Source: Mollicutes bacterium (GTDB taxonomy: Bacteria > Bacillota_I > Bacilli_A > RF39 > UBA660). From it: a stretch of DNA of 5,295 bases. The translations under genes were made by a program, and so were the position numbers. The stretch spans positions 1 through 5,295 of the forward strand of contig SFOJ01000046.1 in NCBI GenBank assembly GCA_004552445.1, given 5' to 3'. Below are positions 1-5,293 of the stretch, one piece after another. Positions within the stretch are counted from its first letter, which is position 1. Each line of letters opens with the position of its first letter. The notes beneath the pieces are model-generated. The model saw only the letters and a list, made by a program, of their open reading frames with translations. It made no database searches and was not told the DNA's origin.

Positions 1-270
1 ATTAATGCATTTAAAGAAGGATTTGGTAGAAATTATAGACTAGCTAGTGAAAGATTTGCTAAAGCAATAGAAGAAATAGATAAAACTATAGATCACTTAC
101 AAAAAACAAAAGAACATTTATTAAAAACTGATGATAACCTTCGCCTTGCAAATAATAAAGCAGAAGACCTTTCAATAAAAAAACTTGCTCATAATAATCC
201 AACTGTTACTAAAATGTTTGAAGAATTAAAATCTAAACAAGAAGAAAAAAAAGAAGAAGTAGAAGAGTAG
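1..270 (+). CDS. DUF2130 domain-containing protein, C-terminal fragment
   Basis: This is the 3' end of a gene that starts upstream of the window; 89 codons are visible, read in frame 1 and ending in TAG at 268-270. The visible protein has the pattern of the DUF2130 (COG4487-like) C-terminus as I remember it: FGRNYRLA, then a helical AIEEIDKTIDHLQKTKEHLL stretch, then NLRLANNKAEDLSIKKL and a NPTVTKMFEEL segment. The tail is highly charged (KQEEKKEEVEE). Family members are usually around 400 residues or more, with long coiled coils ahead of a conserved C-terminal domain, so most of the protein lies outside the window. Biochemical function is not established for the family; a nuclease-like fold has been suggested for some members, and I cannot test that here. 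A hairpin that starts in its last codons probably ends its transcript. Family call is good, function unknown. Confidence 0.82.
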   Translation: MNAFKEGFGRNYRLASERFAKAIEEIDKTIDHLQKTKEHLLKTDDNLRLANNKAEDLSIKKLAHNNPTVTKMFEELKSKQEEKKEEVEE

Positions 271-292
271 TTAACTTGTTTAACTATTTTTC
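262..292 (+). terminator. AU-rich intrinsic terminator after the DUF2130 gene
   Basis: TAGTTAA (268-274) and TTAACTA (280-286) form a perfect 7-bp stem around the 5-nt loop CTTGT, and a T-run follows at 287-291. Allowing two G-U pairs, the A/G-rich stretch at 262-267 can also pair with the T-run out to C292. The stem includes the TAG stop codon. It has only one G-C pair in the core, so it would be a weak terminator, but it is typical of very AT-rich genomes. Confidence 0.5.
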
Positions 293-304
293 ATTTGATA
301 TAAT
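276..304 (+). promoter_or_regulatory. Probable sigma-A promoter of the SWIM gene (extended -10)
   Basis: TTGTTT (276-281), a 17-bp spacer and TATAAT (299-304) fit a housekeeping promoter. A TG at 296-297 gives the extended -10 form TGATATAAT. The start of transcription would be near 311, leaving a leader of about 74 nt before the ATG at 385. The -35 box lies within the loop and right arm of the preceding terminator hairpin. A second TATAAT at 354-359 has only a poor -35 (TGAATA, 331-336) and is less likely to be the main site. Confidence 0.6.
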
Positions 305-306
305 TT

Positions 307-330
307 GAGTAGCTAATCACATGATTACTC
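307..330. promoter_or_regulatory. Interrupted dyad at the predicted transcription start
   Basis: AATCA (315-319) faces TGATT (322-326) across two bases, and outside these GAGT (307-310) faces ACTC (327-330), with four unmatched bases (311-314) on the left side only. The element sits directly downstream of the -10 box and over the predicted start of transcription, where an operator would block the polymerase. As RNA it could form only a small bulged hairpin. No cognate regulator can be named. Confidence 0.25.
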
Positions 331-384
331 TGAATACAAGCGGATAAAAAAGATATAATTGCAAAATAATATGGAAGTGATAAT

Positions 385-1425
385 ATGCATAAAGAAACAC
401 AAAATAAAATAGAATCAATAAATAAATATTTTAAAAAAGATAATAATATTATAGAATTATCTTTAATTAATTATGAAGGATATAATATTTATATAAGATT
501 AGATGAATTAAAAAGTACTAAGACTTTTAAACTTAGTTGGTTTGATTTAGATTTGATATTAGATAAAAATATAGATAAATATGTAAGTTTTGAATATATT
601 CCAAAAGATAAAATAGAAGCATTTATAAATAATATTAACGCTCTAGAAAATATAAATACAAACTATAAATCTGAAGTACAAGATAATTGTAAAGTAAAAT
701 TAGATGTTAAAATAAACACTAAAAATAAAGAACAAATAAGTGTTGAATTTTATAAATATCTTCCAGAAGAAATAACTTATGTATATAATATATTGAACTT
801 TATATTTCAAAATTTACCAAAGAAATTAGAAGGTTTTCTCTATGAAATAATATCTAGTTTAACAGGACAAACAACTAAATATGAATATCAAAAAGAATTT
901 GATTTTGATTTATTTAATGATGATATCAATTCTTTATTCGATGAAAGAATAATAGAACGTGGTAGTGAATACTATGATGATAAAAGAGTACTTTTTTTAG
1001 AAAAAATTGAAGATAAATATTTTGCTGTAGTAGAAGGTACAAGAGATTATTTAGTAGTTGTAAAATACAATGATGAAAGTAAAAGACTTCAACTATATTG
1101 TAGTTGTCCATGTGAATATTTCTGTAAACATACATACTCAGTACTTAAAGCAATAAGAAATAATGAAACATATAGATTTTATAAAATATCTAGAAAAAAT
1201 AATACTAAAGATTTATTAGAAAAAATACTAACATTTGATTACTTTCTTTGCTTAGGCATAGTAGATAATTCATTAGAAATAGTAAATAACAATGGTAATG
1301 TAGAATTAGTACCAATATTAGATGATAATAATAATCCATTATGGGATGTAATAGAAGACACAGAAAATGAAGATTTAACACATGAAATAGAAAATATTAT
1401 AAAAGAGTTAAAAAATAACTCTTAA
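385..1425 (+). CDS. SWIM zinc-finger domain protein
   Basis: The 346-residue product carries a SWIM zinc finger (CxCxnCxH) formed by C239, C241, C247 and H249, with an additional C243 inside. The preceding segment, ERGSEYYDDKRV (about 191-202) followed by an alternating strand region to about 228, and the following helix YSVLKAI are standard flanks for SWIM domains. SWIM domains bind zinc and are thought to mediate DNA or protein contacts; in many bacteria they sit at the N-terminus of SNF2-type helicases or beside such genes. No helicase motifs are present here. Residues 1-170 are Asn/Lys/Ile-rich and unrecognised, and the C-terminus is acidic. The start has a GGAAGTG ribosome site (373-379) and an in-frame stop at 367-369 rules out a longer form. 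Its stop overlaps that of the converging gene. The domain call is firm; the cellular role is not known. Confidence 0.85.
   Translation: MHKETQNKIESINKYFKKDNNIIELSLINYEGYNIYIRLDELKSTKTFKLSWFDLDLILDKNIDKYVSFEYIPKDKIEAFINNINALENINTNYKSEVQDNCKVKLDVKINTKNKEQISVEFYKYLPEEITYVYNILNFIFQNLPKKLEGFLYEIISSLTGQTTKYEYQKEFDFDLFNDDINSLFDERIIERGSEYYDDKRVLFLEKIEDKYFAVVEGTRDYLVVVKYNDESKRLQLYCSCPCEYFCKHTYSVLKAIRNNETYRFYKISRKNNTKDLLEKILTFDYFLCLGIVDNSLEIVNNNGNVELVPILDDNNNPLWDVIEDTENEDLTHEIENIIKELKNNS
1403..1423. terminator. Hairpin at the convergent gene ends, possible bidirectional terminator
   Basis: AAGAGTTA (1403-1410) and TAACTCTT (1416-1423) form a perfect 8-bp stem with an AAAAA loop. It lies over the last codons of the SWIM gene and immediately beyond the stop codon of the minus-strand gene. 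On the minus strand the stem is followed by a U-rich stretch (TTATAATATTTT), which fits termination of the HTH gene transcript. On the plus strand the tail is only A/T-mixed, so termination in that direction is less convincing. Confidence 0.45.
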
Positions 1426-1946
1426 ACATTTAATAATTTACAATCATAATCATACAATAGTTCATTAACATTATTTATATTATATATTTTATTAATAAAA
1501 CAAAATCTAATTATCAAATCAAAATAATTATTTTTAGGTAGTGAATAAGAAGCACTATCTAATAGTTCTACAATCTCTAATTCACTAAGTTCTAAAGAAA
1601 AACCAAGTAGTATAACAGTCTCTTTAGAAGGATGATAATTCTTATCACTTCTTATCTTAGAAAATAGTCTTCTATCAATATTAACTTTATTATATACATC
1701 ACTATCTTTAAGATTTCTTTCATCAATTAATTTAAAGAGCATAGTTTGAAAATCACTATATTTGTCATTATCTTTTAAGTACTGACTAATGGAATTAGTT
1801 TTCTTTTCATAAGTAAATTCTTCTTCACCTTCATTAAAACATTCTGCAGAAAAAATATTTTTAAATGATCCAAACTTAAATCTATATGATTTAGATTTAT
1901 CTTTTTCTAAATTTAATTTTATATATTTCTTTAATTCATCTTTCAT
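1422..1946 (-). CDS. XRE-like helix-turn-helix protein (macro-protein C-terminal domain family, without macro domain)
   Basis: The 174-residue product has a recognisable C-terminal region, about residues 64-174. It contains FKLIDERNLKDSDVY, then the hallmark IDRRLFSKIRSD (90-101), HPSKET, an L-rich helix and SLELSELEIVELLDSASYSL (117-136), ending in FDLIIRFCF and NELLYDYDCKLL. From memory this block forms the C-terminus of many Bacillota macro-domain (Appr-1''-p processing) proteins and also occurs alone; its helix pattern resembles lambda-repressor/XRE DNA-binding domains. DNA binding is inferred. Residues 1-63 are charged and unrecognised, with no macro domain. An in-frame stop (1950-1952) two codons upstream and no other ATG before M69 fix the start at 1946. 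No Shine-Dalgarno sequence precedes it. It converges on the SWIM gene with a 4-nt overlap and diverges from the VWA gene. Confidence 0.75.
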   Translation of the reverse strand: MKDELKKYIKLNLEKDKSKSYRFKFGSFKNIFSAECFNEGEEEFTYEKKTNSISQYLKDNDKYSDFQTMLFKLIDERNLKDSDVYNKVNIDRRLFSKIRSDKNYHPSKETVILLGFSLELSELEIVELLDSASYSLPKNNYFDLIIRFCFINKIYNINNVNELLYDYDCKLLNV

Positions 1947-1952
1947 AATTTA

Positions 1953-1961
1953 ATTATAACA
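1953..1961 (-). promoter_or_regulatory. Extended -10 promoter of the HTH gene, predicting a leaderless mRNA
   Basis: Read on the minus strand, TGTTATAAT is a perfect extended -10 element. Only six bases (TAAATT) separate it from the ATG at 1946, so the expected start of transcription is at or next to the A of the start codon. No good -35 is present at the usual spacing (CTCTTA at 1976-1981), which extended -10 promoters can tolerate. That -35 position falls inside the 1967-1983 palindrome. Confidence 0.55.
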
Positions 1962-1966
1962 TAAAT

Positions 1967-1983
1967 GTCTCTTATTAAGAGAC
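1967..1983. promoter_or_regulatory. Perfect 8-bp inverted repeat between the divergent HTH and VWA genes
   Basis: GTCTCTTA (1967-1974) and TAAGAGAC (1976-1983) are exact reverse complements around T1975. It covers the -35 region of the HTH gene promoter, as expected of an operator; the HTH protein encoded alongside is the natural candidate ligand (inference). Alternatively, AAAT (1963-1966) can also pair with ATTT (1985-1988) past one unmatched C, giving a hairpin followed by the T-rich tract ending at 1996. On the plus strand this resembles an intrinsic terminator or attenuator ahead of the VWA gene, although the near-absent loop would cost the innermost pairs. Confidence 0.5.
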
Positions 1984-2021
1984 CATTTTTATTTTTAAAA
2001 ATATTATTATTAATATGAAAG

Positions 2022-2028
2022 AAGGAGA
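2022..2028 (+). promoter_or_regulatory. Ribosome binding site that fixes the VWA start
   Basis: AAGGAGA is a near-perfect Shine-Dalgarno sequence placed 4-5 nt before ATG 2033. It lies downstream of the alternative ATG at 2015, inside what would be its coding region, and the sequence before 2015 is only A/T without any purine-rich site. The same close spacing is seen at the DUF2207 gene. Confidence 0.8.
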
Positions 2029-2032
2029 TAAA

Positions 2033-2590
2033 ATGAAAAATAAAACAAGAGATAATGAAATGGATGTAGTATTTTTACTTGATAGAAGTGGTTCTATGAG
2101 TGGAATAGAAAAAGATACCATCGGAGGATATAATAGTTATATTGATTCTCAAAGAGGAAAGAACGTTAAAGTAACAACAGTACTATTTGATGATAAATAT
2201 GAAATATTGCATAATAGAGAAGACATTAATAGTATTAAAAAATTAACAAATAAAGATTATTATGTAAGAGGCTGCACAGCACTACTTGATGCAATAGGTA
2301 AAACAATAAGAGAAATGGAAGATAAAAATCCAAATAAAGTAATATTTATTATTACTACTGATGGATATGAAAATGCATCTATGCATAAAGATTGGAAGTT
2401 CATGTATATTGGTGCTGATATTGACTCTTATAGTGAAGGAAGAAGTTTAGGAATAAAAGATGAATTTATAGCAAACTATAAAAAGACAGATAGAGGAATA
2501 TCAAAATTATATAATGCTTTAACTACTGCTAGCAAACTATTCTATGAAGAAGAAATAATAGATGAAAGTTGGAAAAATGAGTTAGAATAA
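2033..2590 (+). CDS. Compact von Willebrand factor A (VWA) domain protein
   Basis: The 185-residue product is almost entirely a VWA domain with a complete metal-ion-dependent adhesion site: D17-R-S19-G-S21, T82 in the CTALLD motif, and D110 in TTDG. The family binds Mg2+ or Mn2+ and usually mediates protein-protein contacts; there is no signal peptide or membrane segment, so it is cytoplasmic. The DTIGGYNSYI, YYVRGCTALLDAIG and GADID blocks match a Bacillota VWA family I remember as about 210-230 residues. Here the segment after ENAS (113-116) runs straight into WKFMYIGAD, lacking the usual helix of about 20 residues. I place the start at 2033 rather than the in-frame ATG at 2015, because the AAGGAGA ribosome site (2022-2028) lies between them. 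The gene is divergent from the HTH gene and 52 bp ahead of the hydrolase. Partner and function are unknown. Confidence 0.85.
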   Translation: MKNKTRDNEMDVVFLLDRSGSMSGIEKDTIGGYNSYIDSQRGKNVKVTTVLFDDKYEILHNREDINSIKKLTNKDYYVRGCTALLDAIGKTIREMEDKNPNKVIFIITTDGYENASMHKDWKFMYIGADIDSYSEGRSLGIKDEFIANYKKTDRGISKLYNALTTASKLFYEEEIIDESWKNELE

Positions 2591-2591
2591 G

Positions 2592-2620
2592 TAGAAAGAA
2601 ACTATCAATTATGTTAAAAT
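2592..2620 (+). promoter_or_regulatory. Probable promoter of the hydrolase-DUF2207 operon
   Basis: TAGAAA (2592-2597, four of six consensus bases), a 17-bp spacer and TAAAAT (2615-2620) with an extended TG at 2612-2613 form a plausible sigma-A promoter. Transcription would start near 2627, leaving about 16 nt before the ATG, which includes the AGAGGT ribosome site (2631-2636). No terminator separates the VWA gene from it, so read-through from upstream is also possible. Confidence 0.5.
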
Positions 2621-2642
2621 ATAAGCATAGAGAGGTAGTAAT

Positions 2643-3395
2643 ATGAAAATATTTAAAAAAGCTATTTTAGTAGTTCATGGTTTTGCTGGTGGAGTATACG
2701 ATCAAGAATACTTAACGCATAGATTAGAACTTATAGATAATTATGATGTGTTTACTTTTACTTTGCCAGGTCATGATGGAAATTTTAAAAAGAAAATTAC
2801 TTATAAAGATTGGATTAAAAAAGTAGATAGTGAAATGGAATTTTTAATTTCTCACGGATATGAAAAAATATATGTTATAGGTCACTCTATGGGTGGAGTA
2901 TTAGCATCTTATATTACAGCAAAGTATCCACAAGTTAAAAAGTTAGTTTTAGTAGCACCTGCTTTTAGAATATCTGGTTTTGAAGAAGAGAAGTTTAATA
3001 TGAGTACAGCTCTTACTTCAACTCCTAAAATATTTGAAGAATATGGAGTTCAACTAGTAACAAATAGATTATTAAAGTTACCACCTAACTGCTACGTAGA
3101 TTTCTTTAAATTAGTAAAAGAGCTTCAAGAGAATGTTAAGAATGTTAAAGTACCAACACTTATATTTAGAGGAACAAAAGACTATGTAGTTCCACAAGAA
3201 TCAGTTGATTACGTGTATGAAAGTGTACAAAATAGATATAAAAAGATTGTTATGTTAGAAAAGACTACACATGATGTATTTAGAGAAAACAAAAAAGGAC
3301 AAGCAACTGACTTAATAATTAAATTCTTCAAAAATTATAAAAGTATTGAGAATTTTCCAAATGGTATAACAGCACCAGACTTGGAGGATAAATGA
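2643..3395 (+). CDS. Alpha/beta hydrolase (carboxylesterase / monoacylglycerol lipase-like)
   Basis: The 250-residue product has the alpha/beta-hydrolase features in order: the HGF oxyanion segment (H12-G13-F14) after the first strand, LPGHDG (41-46), the nucleophile elbow GHSMGG with S82, the acid in FRGTKD at D180, and H210 in TTHDVF. The catalytic triad S82-D180-H210 is therefore complete. Length and the PGHDG and GHSMGG motifs fit small carboxylesterases of the Est30 type or bacterial monoacylglycerol lipases, which hydrolyse short- to medium-chain esters or monoglycerides; the exact substrate cannot be read from sequence. There is no signal peptide, so it is cytosolic. It starts after AGAGGT with 6-nt spacing and its TGA stop overlaps the ATG of the DUF2207 gene (ATGA, 3392-3395), implying translational coupling. 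Another peptidase or lyase of the same fold is possible but less likely. Confidence 0.88.
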   Translation: MKIFKKAILVVHGFAGGVYDQEYLTHRLELIDNYDVFTFTLPGHDGNFKKKITYKDWIKKVDSEMEFLISHGYEKIYVIGHSMGGVLASYITAKYPQVKKLVLVAPAFRISGFEEEKFNMSTALTSTPKIFEEYGVQLVTNRLLKLPPNCYVDFFKLVKELQENVKNVKVPTLIFRGTKDYVVPQESVDYVYESVQNRYKKIVMLEKTTHDVFRENKKGQATDLIIKFFKNYKSIENFPNGITAPDLEDK

Positions 3396-5293
3396 AAAGA
3401 ATAGCAAAATATTTAGTATTAGTAATATTAGCTATATCATTTTCATTTATAAATATTAAAGCAGACTCAACATATGAAATTACTTCCTATGATGTAAATA
3501 TAGTAGTAAATGAAAACAACAAATTAGAGATAGTAGAAACAATAGATACTAATTTCAAAAGTGAGAAACATGGTATCATAAGAATAATACCAACTAAAAA
3601 TAATATTTATAGAGCAGATGGTACTTCGCAAGTTAGTAAGTCAAGAATAAAAATAAATAGTATTAGTGATGATTATACTATGCAAAGAGTAAATGGCAAA
3701 TATTCTATTAAAATAGGAGATGCTAATAAAACTCTTATTGGTAAACAAAGATATGTAATTGACTATGATTACTTTTTAAGAAAAGATAATAGTGATACAT
3801 ATGATGAACTTTATTACAATATAATAGGTACAGAATGGGATACAAATATAAATAATGTAACATTTAAAATAACTATGCCAAAAGAATTTAATGCAAGTAA
3901 GATAGGATTCTCAGTAGGTAGATATGGAACATCTGGATATCCTGAAGGATATTTAACATATGATGTAGATGGAACAACAATAACAGGTTCATATAATTAT
4001 ATATTAAATAGTTATGAAGGTATAACTATAAGAATACAACTTCCAGAAGGATATTTTACTGTTGATAATAGTATTTCAACTGAAGTAATAGTAATAATTG
4101 CAGTAACATTAGTTTTATTAGTACTTGCTACATATATTTGGATTAAATATTGTAAAGAAAATGATCCAGTAGTAGAAACAGTAGAATTTTATCCACCAGA
4201 AGGAATGAATTCTTTAGATGTCGCTTATGTTTATAAAGGAAATGTTAATAGTAAAGATGTCATTTCATTACTAATTATATTAGCAAATAAAGGTTATGTA
4301 AAAATAGGTGAACATAAAGAAAGAGGACTATTTAAACAGGCAGGATTTAAAATAACAAAATTAAAAGAATATGACGGAAACGATGAAAACGAAGAAATAT
4401 TCATGAGAGATTTATTTGACTGTAAAAAGAACAAATCAGGTTTAATTGATCAAGTCACTAATGAAGATTTAGAAGATGAATTTTATAAAACAATAGATAG
4501 AATAAAAGCAAAAGTAAATTCTAATACAAATAGAAATCAAATATTTGCTAAAAATAGTTATTGCAAATGGTTGTTTATAATAATGTTAGCTATATATTAT
4601 GTAAATACTTTAATTCCTGCATATATTTATAGTGACGATCTTACACAATTTGTATTCTTTTTTGGAACACTTGTAATTTCATTAACATATCTATTTATCG
4701 TAGCAGATAATGTTTCTGGAAATAAAATGTATTTGTTTTTAGCATTATTCTTCTTTCTACCAGTAATGATAGGAATAATGATAGCAAGTATACAACAAGC
4801 AATGATAGATGACTATTTCTATGTGATATCTATAGGAATAGGAATAGTTTCAATACTTTCAATTCTATATTTTAGAAAATGTTCTGAACAAAGAACAAAA
4901 CCCGGAAAAGAATTATATGGAAAAATATTAGGTTTCAGGAGATTCTTAGAAACAGCAGAAAAAGATAAATTAGAAGCTTTAGTAGCAGAAGATCCAGAAT
5001 ACTTCTACAATATTTTACCTTATACTTATGTATTTGGAATATCTGATAAATGGATTAAGAAATTTGAAAGTATAGCATTTAGAAATCCAGAATGGTATGA
5101 TACAACTGATCCATTTGATTATTATAGATTTAATAGATTTATGAATTCAACAATAACATCTGCAAATAGAAGTATGACATCACGTCCACATGAATCATCA
5201 GGAGGTAGTGGTGGAGGATTCTCAGGAGGAGGTTTCTCTGGCGGTGGATTCTCAGGAGGCGGCTCCGGTGGTGGAGGCGGAAGTTCTTGGTAA
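3392..5293 (+). CDS. DUF2207 family membrane protein with Gly-Phe-Ser-rich C-terminal tail
   Basis: The 633-residue product starts with a signal peptide (KR-rich N-end, hydrophobic core 7-20, likely cleavage after IKA at A24). An extracellular beta-rich DUF2207 domain follows (about 27-222), including HGIIRIIP (60-67) and NIIGTEWDTNI. A membrane helix spans about 232-250, then a cytoplasmic region with PPEGMNSLDVAYVYKG and DVISLLIILANKGYVKI (winged-helix-like). Four further helices follow near 392-410, 417-437, 446-466 and 475-493, and then the conserved block GFRRFLETAEKDKLEAL, EDPEYFYNILPYTYVFGISDKW (given here in pieces, 514-554). The tail (604-633) is nearly all glycine with GGGFS repeats. 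The length and order match complete family members. It is an integral membrane protein of unknown function. The GGAGG site (3383-3387) lies inside the hydrolase gene. Confidence 0.9.
   Translation: MKRIAKYLVLVILAISFSFINIKADSTYEITSYDVNIVVNENNKLEIVETIDTNFKSEKHGIIRIIPTKNNIYRADGTSQVSKSRIKINSISDDYTMQRVNGKYSIKIGDANKTLIGKQRYVIDYDYFLRKDNSDTYDELYYNIIGTEWDTNINNVTFKITMPKEFNASKIGFSVGRYGTSGYPEGYLTYDVDGTTITGSYNYILNSYEGITIRIQLPEGYFTVDNSISTEVIVIIAVTLVLLVLATYIWIKYCKENDPVVETVEFYPPEGMNSLDVAYVYKGNVNSKDVISLLIILANKGYVKIGEHKERGLFKQAGFKITKLKEYDGNDENEEIFMRDLFDCKKNKSGLIDQVTNEDLEDEFYKTIDRIKAKVNSNTNRNQIFAKNSYCKWLFIIMLAIYYVNTLIPAYIYSDDLTQFVFFFGTLVISLTYLFIVADNVSGNKMYLFLALFFFLPVMIGIMIASIQQAMIDDYFYVISIGIGIVSILSILYFRKCSEQRTKPGKELYGKILGFRRFLETAEKDKLEALVAEDPEYFYNILPYTYVFGISDKWIKKFESIAFRNPEWYDTTDPFDYYRFNRFMNSTITSANRSMTSRPHESSGGSGGGFSGGGFSGGGFSGGGSGGGGGSSW
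5210..5254 (+). repeat. Three tandem 15-bp repeats encoding GGGFS
   Basis: Three consecutive 15-bp units (5210-5224, 5225-5239, 5240-5254) each encode Gly-Gly-Gly-Phe-Ser, followed by a degenerate glycine-rich continuation to 5280. The units differ at third codon positions (GGT, GGA, GGC; TCA, TCT), so the protein repeat is conserved more strongly than the DNA. The stretch is far richer in G+C than anything else in the window, simply because glycine codons require it. Confidence 0.85.

Noticed and set aside
331..359. Second promoter for the SWIM gene (TGAATA, 17 bp, TATAAT)
   Set aside because: The -10 is perfect, but the -35 matches only three of six positions and there is no TG extension; such -10 matches are frequent by chance in this AT-rich sequence. 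Kept only as an alternative.
371..412. Tiny upstream open frame (ATG 371, 13 codons) overlapping the SWIM start
   Set aside because: It has no ribosome site of its own, contains the SWIM gene's ribosome site, and the sequence is too short to support coding.
926..1135. 69-codon open frame on the minus strand
   Set aside because: It lies wholly within the SWIM gene, has a low-complexity His/Tyr/Leu composition and no convincing ribosome site, and covers the antisense of the zinc-finger coding region.
1985..2014. Plus-strand promoter directly before the VWA gene (several TATTAT boxes)
   Set aside because: The AT repeats give overlapping -10-like strings, but none has a recognisable -35 or TG extension, so no single site can be supported.
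2591..2642. Terminator between the VWA and hydrolase genes
   Set aside because: No inverted repeat with a T-tract was found; the 52 bp are better explained by a promoter and a ribosome site.
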